Source: Comamonas sp. (GTDB lineage: Bacteria > Pseudomonadota > Gammaproteobacteria > Burkholderiales > Burkholderiaceae_C). From it: DNA of 64,000 nucleotides. The stretch lies in assembly GCF_009360615.1 (NCBI RefSeq), contig NZ_SPEY01000042.1, positions 1 to 64,000 of the forward strand. Reading direction: 5' to 3'. The position numbers and the translations under genes were made by a program. The notes beneath the pieces were generated by a model. That model saw nothing but the letters and a program-made list of their open reading frames with translations, was not told the origin of the DNA and did no database searches. This document shows, one piece after another, positions 1-9,613 of the stretch (position 1 is its first letter; the number at the start of each line of letters is the position of its first letter).

Positions 1-496
1 CGGCGATGGGGCAGGAGGGCGTGGAGGCCATGACCTTGAAGCCGGGAGGCAGTTCGGTGACCTTGTCGCCGTGGCTCATCCAGACCTTGAGCATGCCATG
101 GCCTTCGGCCGTGGCGAAGTCTTCGATGCCTTGCAGCAGCTTGGTGTGGCCATGGGCGCGCACTTCGGCGTAACCGAATTCACGGGTGCTGGAGCCTTCG
201 ACCTTGCCGCCCAGCTGGGTCGCCATGGTCTGCATGCCGTAGCAAATACCCAGCACGGGCAGGTTCAGCTCGAACACGGCGTCGGGAGCGCGGTCATCCA
301 CCTCGTAGACGGAGGCATGGCTGCCCGACAGGATGATGCCCTTGAGCTTGCCGTCAGCGGCAAATTCACGAACCCAGTCGCTGCTCACATCGCAGGGGTG
401 GACTTCGCAGTAGACATTGGCTTCGCGCACGCGGCGGGCAATCAACTGCGTGACCTGGGAGCCGAAGTCCAGAATAAGAATCTTGTCGTGTTGCAT
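1..496 (-). CDS. guaA: GMP synthase (glutamine-hydrolysing), N-terminal part
   Basis: Amidates XMP to GMP, the last step of guanine nucleotide synthesis, in the cytoplasm. The visible 165 residues are the class I glutamine amidotransferase domain: the start [20 protein letters not shown] is characteristic, and the nucleophile Cys85 sits in LGICYGMQ. The ATP-pyrophosphatase domain and the rest lie beyond the window start, so the gene is cut by the window edge and not broken. The ATG is 32 bases after the PIN-toxin gene stop; the ribosome site is weak. guaB lies upstream on the same strand, with a toxin-antitoxin pair between them. guaA may therefore be expressed from both the guaB promoter and the toxin-antitoxin promoter (inference). 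Confidence 0.96.
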   Translation of the reverse strand, partial: MQHDKILILDFGSQVTQLIARRVREANVYCEVHPCDVSSDWVREFAADGKLKGIILSGSHASVYEVDDRAPDAVFELNLPVLGICYGMQTMATQLGGKVEGSSTREFGYAEVRAHGHTKLLQGIEDFATAEGHGMLKVWMSHGDKVTELPPGFKVMASTPSCPIA

Positions 497-528
497 GGTG
501 ATCAAGGGCAAGAGGGTGGCAAAAAGGA

Positions 529-969
529 TCAGAAATCTTCGGGAGCCCAGACGGTGACGCCGCTTTTGCGGGCGGCCGCCATCTGGGCTGCATCGAATGT
601 GGCCAGCGGCAGGCGCAGCGATTGCGCCAGCCACAGGTAGGCGGCATCGTAGGTAGGCAGCCCCGTGTCCAGCGCCACATCCAGCACGGCCTTGTGCTGG
701 GCAGGCGCCAGATCGTGCAGCTCCACACGATGGCGGATGGCTTCCAGCACGCCCCACAAGCCTTCGACCGAAGTCTGTGGGATTCGGCCGCTATTCACGC
801 CTGATGCAATCAGGTTGCCGCATTCCCATTGCCAGAGGTTGGGAGCCTGCGGGTCGACCTCGTCGCGTCGGATGCGCGTGTACAGGCGCCGGGTGTGTTC
901 GCTGGCATTGTCAGGCAGCAGCCAGGCGGAGGTGACGGAGGCGTCGAGCACAAAGGCGGTGGCGCTCAT
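529..969 (-). CDS. PIN-domain toxin (VapC family)
   Basis: A 146-residue PIN-fold protein, the usual size of a VapC-type ribonuclease toxin. The acidic residues expected of the metal-binding site are visible: Asp9 in VLDAS, Glu49 in WECGN, Asp108 in YDAAYLWLA and Asp126 near TFDAA. Its ATG overlaps the antitoxin stop codon in an ATGA arrangement, with a good AAGGAG ribosome site, so toxin translation is probably coupled to the antitoxin. It is the upstream neighbour of guaA. The RNA target cannot be told from sequence. The assignment to the PIN family is firm; toxicity is inferred. Confidence 0.88.
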   Translation of the reverse strand: MSATAFVLDASVTSAWLLPDNASEHTRRLYTRIRRDEVDPQAPNLWQWECGNLIASGVNSGRIPQTSVEGLWGVLEAIRHRVELHDLAPAQHKAVLDVALDTGLPTYDAAYLWLAQSLRLPLATFDAAQMAAARKSGVTVWAPEDF

Positions 970-1238
970 GCCTGGCTCCTTCCTGCGTGGCGCAGGGCAA
1001 TGACGCTGTCTGCTGCGCCAGTGCCGGGGGTCTGTGCTTTCACGGTCTGCTGCAGCGCCAAAATCTGCTCCAGCTCGCGGGCAATCTGCTCGTCGGTGAT
1101 CACGGGCTTGCGGCGCATGGGCAGCATGCGTACAACCTCTTTGCCGTGGCGTGTGATGCGCACCTCTTCTCCTTGCTCGACCATTTCGACCAGGGCAGAA
1201 AAGCGGCTTTTGGCTTCGTAGATACCGATAGATTGCAT
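966..1238 (-). CDS. Antitoxin of the Phd/YefM type
   Basis: About 90 residues starting MQSIGIYEAKSRFSALVEMV, the typical Phd/YefM DNA-binding and dimerisation fold, followed by a charged C-terminal tail that would neutralise the partner toxin. The open frame extends four codons further upstream to another ATG at 1250, but the start at 1238 matches the family's beginning. It overlaps the PIN toxin gene by four bases. Antitoxins of this type normally repress their own promoter. An inverted repeat overlapping a good promoter lies just upstream (1276-1316), which fits autoregulation. Confidence 0.88.
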   Translation of the reverse strand: MQSIGIYEAKSRFSALVEMVEQGEEVRITRHGKEVVRMLPMRRKPVITDEQIARELEQILALQQTVKAQTPGTGAADSVIALRHAGRSQA

Positions 1239-1275
1239 GGCGGAAAACAAAAATCTGGCGAGAACCAGTAGTTCA

Positions 1276-1316
1276 GGCCAGATTCTAACATTCTGACCAT
1301 ATTTTTCAATCTGGCC
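1276..1316 (-). promoter_or_regulatory. Toxin-antitoxin promoter within a dyad operator
   Basis: On the minus strand TTGAAA (1304-1309) and TAGAAT (1282-1287) are separated by 16 bases, a good sigma-70 promoter reading into the antitoxin. The 9-base arms GGCCAGATT (1276-1284) and AATCTGGCC (1308-1316) form an inverted repeat that overlaps both promoter boxes. A third half-site AATCTGGC lies at 1252-1259. This is the layout of an autorepressed toxin-antitoxin operator. It sits in the 95-base gap after guaB. Confidence 0.65.
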
Positions 1317-1333
1317 AGACTTCAGGGGCTTGC

Positions 1334-2809
1334 TCAGTCGGCGCGGTAGTTGGGCGCTTCCTTGGTGATCTGCACGTCGTGCACATGAGATTCACGGATG
1401 CCGGCTGCGGTGATTTCCACAAATTCGGCCTTCTCGTTCATCTCGGTGATGGTGGCGCAACCGCAGTAGCCCATGGAGGCGCGCACGCCGCCAGCCATCT
1501 GATAGACGATGGAGACCATGGAGCCCTTGTAGGGCACGCGGCCTTCGATGCCTTCGGGAACCAGCTTGTCGGCATTGGGGTTGCCGGTGGACGATTCCTG
1601 GAAGTAGCGGTCGGCCGAGCCTTGCTGCATGGCACCGATGGAGCCCATGCCGCGGTAGCTCTTGTACGAGCGGCCCTGGTACAGAATCACTTCGCCGGGC
1701 GCTTCTTCGGTGCCGGCAAACATGCCGCCCATCATGATGGTGGAGGCACCTGCGGCCAGGGCCTTGGAGATGTCGCCGGAGAAGCGGATGCCGCCGTCGC
1801 CGATCAGAGGCACGCCTGTGCCCTTCAGGGCGTCGGCCACATTGGAGATGGCCATGATCTGGGGAACGCCCACACCGGCCACGATGCGGGTGGTGCAGAT
1901 GGAGCCGGGGCCGATGCCGACCTTGACCGCGTCCGCGCCGGCTTCCACCAGTGCGAGAGCGGCAGCGCCGGTGGCAATGTTGCCGCCGATCACGTCCACC
2001 TGGGGGTAGTTCTGCTTGACCCAGCGAACGCGATCAATCACGCCCTTGGAGTGACCGTGGGCCGTGTCCACCACGATGGCATCCACGCCGGCCTTGACCA
2101 GCAGTTCCACACGCTCTTCGGTGCCGGCACCCACGCCGACGGCAGCCGCCACGCGCAGGCGGCCCGATGCGTCACGTGCGGCATTGGGGAAGGTGGTTTG
2201 CTTGGTGATGTCCTTGACGGTGATCAGGCCCTTCAGTTCGAAGGCGTCGTTCACCACCAGAATACGTTCGAGCTTGTGCTTGTTCAGCAAAGCCTTGGCT
2301 TCGGCGGGGCTGGTGCCGTCTTTTTCGTTCACGGTGATCAGCTTCTCGCGGGGCGTCATGATCTGGCTGACCTTGACGTCGTAGCGGGTCTCGAAGCGCA
2401 GATCGCGGCTGGTCACGATGCCGACGACCTTGCCGCCGTCGCACACGGGGAAGCCCGAAATGCCGCGCTCTTCCGACAGCTGCAGCACTTGCAGCACGGT
2501 GTGTTCGGGGGTGATGACCACGGGGTCGTGTACCACACCGGATTCGTGGCGCTTGACCTTGGACACTTCAGCAGCCTGCTGCTCGGCTGTCATGTTCTTG
2601 TGGATCACGCCGATACCGCCTTCTTGTGCAATGGCGATGGCCAGACGCGCTTCGGTCACCGTGTCCATGGCGGCAGACACCAGGGGCAGGTTCAAGCGGA
2701 TATTGCGGGTGAATTGGGTGGCGAGAGAAACGTCCTTGGGCAGGACTTCGGAGTAGGCGGGAACGAGCAGGACGTCGTCAAAGGTCAGTGCTTTTCCGAG
2801 AAGGCGCAT
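1334..2809 (-). CDS. guaB: Inosine-5'-monophosphate dehydrogenase
   Basis: Oxidises IMP to XMP with NAD+, the committed step to GMP. The 491 residues match the usual family length. The start [20 protein letters not shown] has GGAG about eight bases upstream; the open frame continues further upstream but that part is not family-like. The middle holds a pair of CBS domains (about residues 95-200), then the catalytic loop [15 protein letters not shown] with the nucleophilic cysteine, and the YRGMGS motif. It is transcribed toward the toxin-antitoxin pair and guaA. Confidence 0.97.
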   Translation of the reverse strand: MRLLGKALTFDDVLLVPAYSEVLPKDVSLATQFTRNIRLNLPLVSAAMDTVTEARLAIAIAQEGGIGVIHKNMTAEQQAAEVSKVKRHESGVVHDPVVITPEHTVLQVLQLSEERGISGFPVCDGGKVVGIVTSRDLRFETRYDVKVSQIMTPREKLITVNEKDGTSPAEAKALLNKHKLERILVVNDAFELKGLITVKDITKQTTFPNAARDASGRLRVAAAVGVGAGTEERVELLVKAGVDAIVVDTAHGHSKGVIDRVRWVKQNYPQVDVIGGNIATGAAALALVEAGADAVKVGIGPGSICTTRIVAGVGVPQIMAISNVADALKGTGVPLIGDGGIRFSGDISKALAAGASTIMMGGMFAGTEEAPGEVILYQGRSYKSYRGMGSIGAMQQGSADRYFQESSTGNPNADKLVPEGIEGRVPYKGSMVSIVYQMAGGVRASMGYCGCATITEMNEKAEFVEITAAGIRESHVHDVQITKEAPNYRAD

Positions 2810-2906
2810 GTGGTGGCTCCAAAAGAAAGATTGTACCTGCGAGTTGCCGCACAATGTGGGCTCGTGAGCCAGAATCCCCAACGCTTGTCCAAGACTTATT
2901 GACTCC

Positions 2907-3416
2907 ATGCACGCCATCAAGTTCGCTTTGTTTGCAGCCATTGCCTGTTGCTCGGTACCCGCAATCGCCCAGTGGCAATGGACGGATGCTCAGGGGCGCA
3001 AGGTGTTCAGCGACCGGGCGCCGCCTGCGGATATCCCTGCCAAGGACATCTTGCGTCGCCCCGGTGGTGCGAAGTCGGCGGCACCCGCAGTGGCGCCGGA
3101 AGCCGGCGCGGCCGTTGCCAAGCCTTCCGCAGAAAAAGGGGTGGACAAGGGGCTGGAAGAGCAGAAGCGCAAGCAGCAGGAGCAGGAGAGCGCCAGGGCC
3201 CAGGCCGACAAGCTGCAAAAGGAAAAGCAGCGCCAGGACAACTGCAATCGCGCCAAGCAGGCCAAGGCAACCCTTGCCTCGGGCCGCATGCTGTCCCATG
3301 TGAATGCCAGCGGCGAGCGCGGCTTCATGGACGAGGCCACACGCGATGCCGAGATCAAGCGGGCCGATGCCGTGATCGCTTCCGATTGCGGACCCATGGC
3401 AGAGCCGGCGCAATAG
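2907..3416 (+). CDS. DUF4124 domain protein, exported
   Basis: A 169-residue protein with an N-terminal signal peptide ([22 protein letters not shown], cleavage near residue 22). The next stretch, [18 protein letters not shown], is the hallmark of DUF4124, a small periplasmic domain of unknown function common in beta- and gammaproteobacteria. The middle (about residues 75-110) is rich in Lys, Gln and Glu and probably forms a helix or coiled coil. It is divergent from guaB with about 97 bases between starts and is followed by a strong terminator. No function is known. Confidence 0.85.
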   Translation: MHAIKFALFAAIACCSVPAIAQWQWTDAQGRKVFSDRAPPADIPAKDILRRPGGAKSAAPAVAPEAGAAVAKPSAEKGVDKGLEEQKRKQQEQESARAQADKLQKEKQRQDNCNRAKQAKATLASGRMLSHVNASGERGFMDEATRDAEIKRADAVIASDCGPMAEPAQ

Positions 3417-3446
3417 TCGCCCCGCTGTTTGCCGGAGTCTCCATGG

Positions 3447-3472
3447 AAAAGCGCCTTCAGAAGGCGCTTTTT
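3447..3472. terminator. Rho-independent terminator, usable in both directions
   Basis: AAAAGCGCCTT and AAGGCGCTTTTT form a stem with a CAG loop, with A and T runs on both sides. It lies between the convergent DUF4124 gene and rnfH. Confidence 0.85.
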
Positions 3473-3486
3473 GGGGGGGCCGTCGG

Positions 3487-3849
3487 CTAGTATCCCGCCT
3501 TGGCTCCGTCTCTTCTGCGTTGGAAAAGTCCGGCGCTGCGCGCGCCCTGGCGGGCAAAGCGTTCGCGTCGGGCGACCTTGGGGTCCACGGTCAGCGGGCG
3601 GTAGAGCTCCAGGCGATCTCCATGCAGGAGCACCTGATCCGGTGTCGCTGCCTTGCCCCAGACGCCGTACATGCCGGGCGTGAGTTCGACCAGTTTCAGG
3701 TCTGCGAGGGCGGGTGACAGGGCGGCAGCGTTCAGGGCCTGCCGAACCGTGCTTCCGGCTGGCAGTCGCAGCGATGCTTCCTGCACGACGGCGCATCGGG
3801 GCGAGATGCAGATCGTGATGTCGATCTGCGCGGCGGCTGCATCAGCCAT
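3487..3849 (-). CDS. rnfH: RnfH family protein (UPF0125, RatB)
   Basis: A 120-residue small beta-grasp (ubiquitin-like) protein of the RnfH/UPF0125 family. It has the typical sequence around GSTVRQALNAAAL and LTPGMYGVWGKAATPDQVLLHGDRLELYRPL, ending in a basic tail. The function is not established; the family accompanies ratA and smpB in many proteobacteria. Its ATG at 3849 overlaps the end of ratA by eight bases, so the two are translationally linked. The start was chosen at MADAAAAQIDITICI, where family similarity begins. Confidence 0.9.
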   Translation of the reverse strand: MADAAAAQIDITICISPRCAVVQEASLRLPAGSTVRQALNAAALSPALADLKLVELTPGMYGVWGKAATPDQVLLHGDRLELYRPLTVDPKVARRERFARQGARSAGLFQRRRDGAKAGY

Positions 3850-4294
3850 AGATCTGCTCGGCACGTTTGATGAAGGCATCGACCATGGAGCCAGCGATGC
3901 GGTCAAAGACGGGACCGATGATGGCGGCAACGGCACCGTTTTCGAAGCCGTAATCGAGCTGCAGCTCGACCTTGCAGGCGCGTTGCGTGCCGTCACCCAC
4001 GGGGTGAAAGCGCCAGTGCCCCTCCAGGCGCGAAAAAGGTCCCTTGACCAGACGCATGCTGACCTGCTGGCCACCGTTGTCCATGGTAGTGTTCGTGTTG
4101 CGTGTCACGAAAGACTTGCGCAGTCCGCTGAACGCAATGCCCACCTCGGCGGTCATTCCGGTGTCGTCCTGCTCCAGTATCTTGGCATGATCGCACCAGG
4201 GCAGGAAGTCGGCATAGTGGGCCACGTCCGTCACGAGGGCAAACATTTCTTCGGGGCTGTACCAGATCAGGACGGACTTGTTGACGTTTTTCAT
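3842..4294 (-). CDS. ratA: RatA / Coq10-like START-domain protein
   Basis: A 150-residue SRPBCC (polyketide cyclase-like) protein. MKNVNKSVLIWYSPEEMFALV and YADFLPWCDHAKILE are typical of the RatA/Coq10 family. Members are implicated in ubiquinone binding for respiration; E. coli RatA has also been reported to inhibit ribosome association. I chose the ATG at 4294; 17 further in-frame codons upstream are not family-like. It is head-to-head with smpB and overlaps rnfH, the common smpB-ratA-ratB neighbourhood. Confidence 0.92.
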   Translation of the reverse strand: MKNVNKSVLIWYSPEEMFALVTDVAHYADFLPWCDHAKILEQDDTGMTAEVGIAFSGLRKSFVTRNTNTTMDNGGQQVSMRLVKGPFSRLEGHWRFHPVGDGTQRACKVELQLDYGFENGAVAAIIGPVFDRIAGSMVDAFIKRAEQIYG

Positions 4295-4453
4295 GAACAA
4301 AGAGCAATCAGCAGGGCGCAAGAGCAGGGAATTGGTCAAGGCCAATCAACCCAGGGGCGCGATGCGAAACTAAAATCATCGCTCAGAGGCGAGACGGCAA
4401 TCCAGTATTGTAGGGAGAGCTTTCATCTCCGGTCCGCCTGCAACTAATATTCC

Positions 4454-4927
4454 ATGGCCAAGAAACCAGAAACATCGTCGCGCATTGCCGACAATAAAAA
4501 AGCAGCTTTCAACTATTTCTTCGAGGAGCGCCACGAAGCCGGCATGGTGCTGCACGGCTGGGAGGTCAAGGCCTTGCGCAGCGGCAAGGTGCAGCTTACC
4601 GACGGCTATGTGCTGATCAAGGACGGCGAGCTGTTCCTGCTGGGCTGCCAGATCAACCCGCTCAAGACGGCTTCCACGCACGTCAGCCCCGACTCGGCAC
4701 GAATCAAGAAGCTGCTCTTGAAAAAGGACGAAATCAAGCGCCTGGTCGGCAAGGTCGAGCAAAAGGGCTATACCCTGGTGCCCATCAATCTGCACTGGAA
4801 AAACGGTTACGTGAAATGCGAGATCGCTCTGGCCAAGGGCAAGGCCGAGCATGACAAGCGTGACGTGATCAAGGACCGCGAAGGCAAGCGCGAGGTGGAG
4901 CGTGCCATGAAAAACCGCAATCGTTGA
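4454..4927 (+). CDS. smpB: SsrA-binding protein SmpB
   Basis: Binds tmRNA and brings it to stalled ribosomes for trans-translation. The 157 residues are normal length, with the OB-fold sequence (residues 10-130) beginning [20 protein letters not shown] and containing [19 protein letters not shown]. The C-terminal tail is basic, as expected for the part that inserts in the ribosomal mRNA path. tmRNA itself is not in the window. The gene is divergent from ratA. Confidence 0.97.
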   Translation: MAKKPETSSRIADNKKAAFNYFFEERHEAGMVLHGWEVKALRSGKVQLTDGYVLIKDGELFLLGCQINPLKTASTHVSPDSARIKKLLLKKDEIKRLVGKVEQKGYTLVPINLHWKNGYVKCEIALAKGKAEHDKRDVIKDREGKREVERAMKNRNR

Positions 4928-5037
4928 CCTGGCGTGCCTGGCGCCTGCATCGATGGTCCGAACTGACACGGTATTGACATCAGGGCCCGCTATGTTGGGC
5001 CTTGCTTTACTGGCTTATCGCTGCAAGGAGTTGGGTC

Positions 5038-5436
5038 ATGGGAACTTGGTCGCACGGCAATTTCGACAACGACACCGCATTGGACTGGCTGGCCGACATC
5101 ACGGGACAGCTGCTCGATGAAATTGCCGAGGCGCTGGACTCGCCGGAGGCGTTGCTGGCGGGCGAGCCGGAGTCCGATCTGGTTCCCTGTCGCATCGAGC
5201 TGCTGTGCGCCATGGCCGAGGGCGGCATGCATCCGCTGTGGCCCGATGTGCAGACGCTGGAGCACTGGAAAGCCACTTATCTGCAGGCTTGGGAAGAGAG
5301 CATTGATGAGCTGGAGCCGGACGAAGGCTACAAGCAGGAGCGTCGCATCGTGATCGTCGAGACCTTCGATCGCATGATCGCGCTGGCCGCTGCAGACGAG
5401 GAAGAGGGCGCCGACGAAGACTGGGGCGAAGAGTAG
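5038..5436 (+). CDS. DUF4259 domain protein
   Basis: A 132-residue, strongly acidic protein beginning MGTWSHGNFDNDTALDWLAD, the signature of DUF4259, whose function is unknown. The start at 5038 has AAGGAG seven bases upstream; an ATG 12 codons earlier is less likely. The C-terminus ends in a run of Asp and Glu. It has no signal peptide or membrane segment and appears to be a single-gene unit. Confidence 0.85.
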   Translation: MGTWSHGNFDNDTALDWLADITGQLLDEIAEALDSPEALLAGEPESDLVPCRIELLCAMAEGGMHPLWPDVQTLEHWKATYLQAWEESIDELEPDEGYKQERRIVIVETFDRMIALAAADEEEGADEDWGEE

Positions 5437-5473
5437 GCCCTGCTGCTCGGCCGGCGTGCCTGGGGCCGGTGCG

Positions 5474-5767
5474 TCAGGGGTTTTCGCCGTAGCGGGTCTT
5501 GAAGTCGAATTCGAGGCGCTCGCAGTCTTCGGGGGACCTGAACTCCTGGGTCTTGCGCTCGGCCTCGGGCTTGGCCGTCTGCTTCCAGCAGATCTTGATG
5601 GTTTCAGCCTCCGTCCAGCGTTGCTTGCTGAGCGGATCGTCCATGAACTGGCCGACGAGCATGAGCGTGCCAAAGATGAGCACGGGCAGTGCGATGAGCC
5701 AGACCACCAGGCGGTTTTTGGCAGGGGCATCGGGTTTGAAAGTCTCGGTTTTTGGGGTATCGCTCAT
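5474..5767 (-). CDS. Small single-pass membrane protein, unknown
   Basis: 97 residues. One clear membrane helix (RLVVWLIALPVLIFGTLMLV, about residues 19-38) follows a short cytoplasmic N-terminus. The soluble C-terminal part contains two cysteines and many charged residues. I recognise no family. It is convergent with the DUF4259 gene (37 bases apart) and divergent from alaS. Codon use looks like its neighbours, so I take it as a real gene. Confidence 0.7.
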   Translation of the reverse strand: MSDTPKTETFKPDAPAKNRLVVWLIALPVLIFGTLMLVGQFMDDPLSKQRWTEAETIKICWKQTAKPEAERKTQEFRSPEDCERLEFDFKTRYGENP

Positions 5768-5876
5768 AGTGGCTGCCGATTATCCGCAAGCCGGTGATGA
5801 AGACATTAATGCAACGCATGAAAATTCGTGATCGCTGTTATCGGCACAAGGCCGCGCGGGTATGTAGTCGCAAACC

Positions 5877-5882
5877 TATAAT
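5877..5882 (+). promoter_or_regulatory. Possible -10 box upstream of alaS
   Basis: A perfect TATAAT lies about 96 bases before the alaS start. No good -35 box sits 16-18 bases upstream, so this is a tentative call. Confidence 0.35.
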
Positions 5883-5977
5883 GTTCGGCTGATTTGCCTG
5901 TCTGCGCAGCTCCTGAAAAAGCAGCGCCGGGCCGTACTGATCGCAGGCGTCATGCAGGCGTCTTCATACCAAACACC

Positions 5978-8602
5978 ATGAGTACACCCACTTTTTCCGT
6001 TGCGGACATCCGCAAGACGTTCCTGGATTTCTACGCTTCCAAGGGCCATACCGTTGTTGCGTCCAGCTCGCTGGTTCCCGGCAACGACCCCACGCTGATG
6101 TTCACCAACTCCGGCATGGTGCAGTTCAAGGATGTGTTCCTGGGCACGGACAAGCGCCCCTACAACCGTGCAACATCGGTGCAGGCCTGCCTGCGCGCCG
6201 GAGGCAAGCACAACGATCTGGAAAACGTGGGCTATACCGCCCGCCACCACACTTTCTTCGAAATGCTGGGCAACTGGTCCTTCGGCGACTACTTCAAGAA
6301 GGAGTCCATCGAGTGGGGCTGGGAGCTGCTGACCCAGGTCTTCGGTCTGCCCGCCGAGAAGCTGCTGGCCACGGTCTATCACGAAGACGACGAGGCCTAT
6401 GACATCTGGAAGAACGTCATCGGCCTGCCTGCAGAACGCATCATCCGCATCGGCGACAACAAGGGCGGCAAGTACAAGAGCGACAACTTCTGGATGATGG
6501 CCGACACCGGCCCTTGCGGCCCCTGCTCGGAAATCTTCTACGACCACGGCGAGCACATTGCCGGTGGCCCTCCCGGAAGCCCGGGCGAAGACGGCGACCG
6601 CTTCATCGAGATCTGGAACCATGTGTTCATGCAGTTCGACATGAAGGAAGACGGCTCCGTGGTGAAGCTGCCCGCGCCCTGCGTGGACACCGGCATGGGC
6701 CTGGAGCGCCTGGCGGCCATCCTGCAGCATGTGCACAGCAACTACGAGATCGACCTGTTCCAGGCGCTGATCAAGGCGGCCGGTCGCGAAACTCGCACGG
6801 AAGATCTGGGTAATCCTTCGCTGAAGGTGATTGCCGACCATATCCGCGCCACTTCCTTCCTGGTGTCCGACGGCGTGATTCCTTCCAACGAAGGCCGCGG
6901 CTATGTGCAGCGCCGCATCATTCGCCGCGCCATCCGCCACGGCTACAAGCTGGGCCAGAAGACTCCCTTCTTTCACAAGCTGGTGGCCGACCTGGTGGTG
7001 CAGATGGGCGATGCCTATCCCAAGCTCAAGGAGCAGGAAGCCCATATCACCAGCGTGCTCAAGGCCGAGGAAGAGCGCTTCTTCGAGACCCTGGCCCACG
7101 GCATGGAGATTCTGGACAGCGCGCTGGCCGGCGACGTCAAGGTCCTGCCCGGCGATGTGGCCTTCAAGCTGCACGACACTTATGGCTTCCCGCTGGACCT
7201 GTCCAACGACGTGGCGCGCGAGCGTGGCGTGACGGTGGACGAGGTCGGCTTCAATGCCGCAATGCGGCACCAGAAGGAAACGGCCCGCGCAGCCGGCAAG
7301 TTCAAGATGGATCGCGCGCTGGAATACACCGGCCAGGGCAACACCTTCGTGGGCTATGACAAGCTGGCGGAAGCTGCAAAGATCGTAGCGCTTTACGCTG
7401 ACGGCGTATCTGTTTCCGAGCTGCAAGCTGGTCAAAACGGCGTGGTTGTGCTGGACACCACTCCTTTTTATGCTGAATCCGGCGGCCAGGTCGGCGACCA
7501 GGGCGTGATTGCCGCGGGCGGCAACCGCTTCGCCGTGGAAGACACGCTCAAGATCAAGGCTGATGTCTTCGGTCACCATGGCGTGCTGGAAGCGGGCAGC
7601 CTCAAGGTGGGCGATGCCGTGCAGGCGCAGGTGGATTCCGCCGTGCGCGCCGCGACCATGCGCAACCACTCGGTCACCCACATCATGCACAAGGCCCTGC
7701 GCGAGGTGCTGGGCACACATGTGCAGCAAAAGGGTTCGCTGGTCAACGCGGAACGCACCCGCTTCGACTTTGCGCATAACGCCCCGGTCACGGCCGAGCA
7801 GATCCGCGAGATCGAAGCCCGCGTCAATGCCGAGGTGCTGGCCAACACGGCCACCGATGCACGCGTGATGGACATCGAAAGCGCCCAGAAGACCGGTGCC
7901 ATGATGCTGTTCGGCGAGAAGTACGGCGAAACCGTGCGCGTGCTGGACATCGGCTCCAGCCGTGAGCTTTGCGGCGGCACCCACGTCGGCCGCACCGGCG
8001 ACATCGGCCTGTTCAAGGTGGTGGGTGAATCCGGCGTGGCCGCCGGCGTGCGCCGTATCGAAGGCATTACCGGCGAGAACGCGCTGGCCTATCTGCAGTC
8101 GCTGGAATCCACCGTCGAGCAGGCTGCAGCCGCCTTCAAGGCACCCACGGCCGAGCTGGGTCACCGCATCGGTGGTGCGCTGGAGCAGATCAAGGCGCTG
8201 GAAAAGGAAATTGCCGCCCTGAAGGGCAAGCTGGCTTCCAGCCAGGGCGACGAGCTGGCCACGCAGGCCGCCGACCTCAATGGCGTCAAGGTGCTGGCAG
8301 CCAGGCTCGAGGGGGCCGATGCCAAGACCTTGCGCGACACCATGGACAAGCTCAAGGACAAGCTGGGCGCAGCCGTGATCGTGCTGGCTGCCGTGGATGG
8401 CGACAAGGTGCAACTGGCCGCAGGCGTGACCAAGGCCGAAACCGCCAAGGTCAAGGCCGGCGAGCTGGTGAACTTTGTGGCCCAGCAGGTGGGCGGCAAG
8501 GGCGGCGGCAAGCCCGACATGGCCATGGCCGGGGGCACCGATGCCACGGCCGTGCCCGCAGCGCTGGCCAGCGTGCAGGCCTGGGTGGCCGAGCGCCTCT
8601 GA
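5978..8602 (+). CDS. alaS: Alanyl-tRNA synthetase
   Basis: Charges tRNA-Ala and hydrolyses mischarged Ser/Gly-tRNA-Ala. The 874 residues are the usual bacterial length. Order of domains: class II catalytic core (N-terminal about 450 residues, starting [20 protein letters not shown]), editing domain with its metal-ligand motifs NHSVTHIMH and LCGGTHVG, then the C-Ala domain ending [14 protein letters not shown]. The ATG at 5978 is the family start; 28 in-frame codons upstream are excluded. It is followed by a strong terminator and stands alone. Confidence 0.97.
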   Translation: MSTPTFSVADIRKTFLDFYASKGHTVVASSSLVPGNDPTLMFTNSGMVQFKDVFLGTDKRPYNRATSVQACLRAGGKHNDLENVGYTARHHTFFEMLGNWSFGDYFKKESIEWGWELLTQVFGLPAEKLLATVYHEDDEAYDIWKNVIGLPAERIIRIGDNKGGKYKSDNFWMMADTGPCGPCSEIFYDHGEHIAGGPPGSPGEDGDRFIEIWNHVFMQFDMKEDGSVVKLPAPCVDTGMGLERLAAILQHVHSNYEIDLFQALIKAAGRETRTEDLGNPSLKVIADHIRATSFLVSDGVIPSNEGRGYVQRRIIRRAIRHGYKLGQKTPFFHKLVADLVVQMGDAYPKLKEQEAHITSVLKAEEERFFETLAHGMEILDSALAGDVKVLPGDVAFKLHDTYGFPLDLSNDVARERGVTVDEVGFNAAMRHQKETARAAGKFKMDRALEYTGQGNTFVGYDKLAEAAKIVALYADGVSVSELQAGQNGVVVLDTTPFYAESGGQVGDQGVIAAGGNRFAVEDTLKIKADVFGHHGVLEAGSLKVGDAVQAQVDSAVRAATMRNHSVTHIMHKALREVLGTHVQQKGSLVNAERTRFDFAHNAPVTAEQIREIEARVNAEVLANTATDARVMDIESAQKTGAMMLFGEKYGETVRVLDIGSSRELCGGTHVGRTGDIGLFKVVGESGVAAGVRRIEGITGENALAYLQSLESTVEQAAAAFKAPTAELGHRIGGALEQIKALEKEIAALKGKLASSQGDELATQAADLNGVKVLAARLEGADAKTLRDTMDKLKDKLGAAVIVLAAVDGDKVQLAAGVTKAETAKVKAGELVNFVAQQVGGKGGGKPDMAMAGGTDATAVPAALASVQAWVAERL

Positions 8603-8662
8603 GCCGAGCGCCTTTAAGGCGAGCGTCAAAAAGGCAGCCAAGGCTGCCTTGACCCAAAACAA

Positions 8663-8690
8663 AACGCTCCTCAATGAGGAGCGTTTTTTT
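8663..8690 (+). terminator. alaS terminator
   Basis: AACGCTCCT and AGGAGCGTT pair around a five-base loop and are followed by seven T residues. Confidence 0.9.
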
Positions 8691-8764
8691 ATTGGTGGAG
8701 CGAACCCTTGGAAACGGGCTAACCCAAGTCGGGGACACCGAGGAAGGGCCGCCCCGCACCGAGG

Positions 8765-8849
8765 GTGTCGTCCCCCTTTCCTTGGCGCGAAGCGCGTAGA
8801 GGAAAGGGGGCGCCCGGCTAGGGGGAAGGCGCAAAGCGCCTCAGGGGGG
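8765..8849. repeat. REP-like composite palindrome
   Basis: Two hairpins in tandem. CCCCCTTTCCT (8772-8782) pairs with AGGAAAGGGGG (8800-8810) around an inner GCGC-GAA-GCGC. Then AGGCGC-AAA-GCGCCT follows at 8827-8841, flanked by G runs. It fills the space up to the trmB stop codon. The form resembles extragenic palindromes that I associate with Comamonadaceae genomes; copy number cannot be judged from one window. Confidence 0.6.
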
Positions 8850-9584
8850 TTACTTCTTCTTGAACACCAGGTCCCAGACGCCGTGACCGAGGCGGATGCC
8901 GCGGTTTTCGAACTTGGTCAGCGGACGGTACTCAGGCTTTTCGGCGTAGTTCTCGGCCGTGTTCTGCAGCATGGGCTCTGCGTTCAGCACTTCCAGAATC
9001 TGCACCGCATACGGCTCCCAGTCGGTGGCACAGTGAATATAGCCACCAGGCCTGATGCGAGCGGCCAGCTTGGCGATCAGTGGACTCTGGATCAGTCGGC
9101 GCTTGTTGTGCTTTTTCTTGTGCCAGGGGTCGGGGAAGAAGATGTGCACGCCGTCGATCGAGGCTTCGGGCAGCATGTTGTCGATGACTTCCACGGCATC
9201 GTGTTGCAGGATGCGGATGTTTTCGATCTCCTGCTCGCCAATGCGCTTGAGCAGCGCTCCCACGCCGGGCTCGTGCACTTCGCAGCACAGGAAATTGTCG
9301 TCGGGGCGCACGCGGGCGATATGCGCCGTGGCTTCACCCATGCCGAAGCCGATCTCCAGAATCAGCTTGCCGTCGCGACCGTAGGCGGCTGCGGCGTCCA
9401 GCGGGGCCTTCTGGTAGGGCAGCAGGAAGCGCGGACCCAGCTCCTCGAAAGCCTTGGCCTGGCCCGTGGTGGTGCGGCCGGCGCGGCGCACATAGCTTTT
9501 GATGGTCTTGGGATAGGCCACGCCTTCGGGCGCCTGGCCTTGGGATGCTGCGGATACGTCAGCGGCTGGCACGTTGTCGGCCAT
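8850..9584 (-). CDS. trmB: tRNA (guanine-N7-)-methyltransferase
   Basis: Methylates G46 of tRNA to m7G with S-adenosylmethionine. Visible motifs are the SAM-binding [14 protein letters not shown] and the family signature [15 protein letters not shown], then CATDWEPYA. The N-terminal 40 residues are variable. Start choice: the ATG at 9584 gives 244 residues. A GTG at 9617 would give 255 residues and would overlap the gluQ stop in a GTGA arrangement, suggesting coupling; neither has a clear ribosome site. It is last in the flavoprotein-gluQ-trmB run. Confidence 0.93.
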   Translation of the reverse strand: MADNVPAADVSAASQGQAPEGVAYPKTIKSYVRRAGRTTTGQAKAFEELGPRFLLPYQKAPLDAAAAYGRDGKLILEIGFGMGEATAHIARVRPDDNFLCCEVHEPGVGALLKRIGEQEIENIRILQHDAVEVIDNMLPEASIDGVHIFFPDPWHKKKHNKRRLIQSPLIAKLAARIRPGGYIHCATDWEPYAVQILEVLNAEPMLQNTAENYAEKPEYRPLTKFENRGIRLGHGVWDLVFKKK

Positions 9585-9613
9585 ATCGGTGGTAGGTGTT
9601 GGATTTGAAGAAG

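Noticed and set aside
1379-2902. Plus-strand ORF of 507 aa opposite guaB
   Set aside because: Low-complexity His/Gly/Asp translation, fully antisense to guaB.
5876-8674. Minus-strand ORF of 932 aa opposite alaS
   Set aside because: It is the GC-driven shadow of alaS, rich in His, Gly, Ala and Leu, with no family features. alaS is certain.
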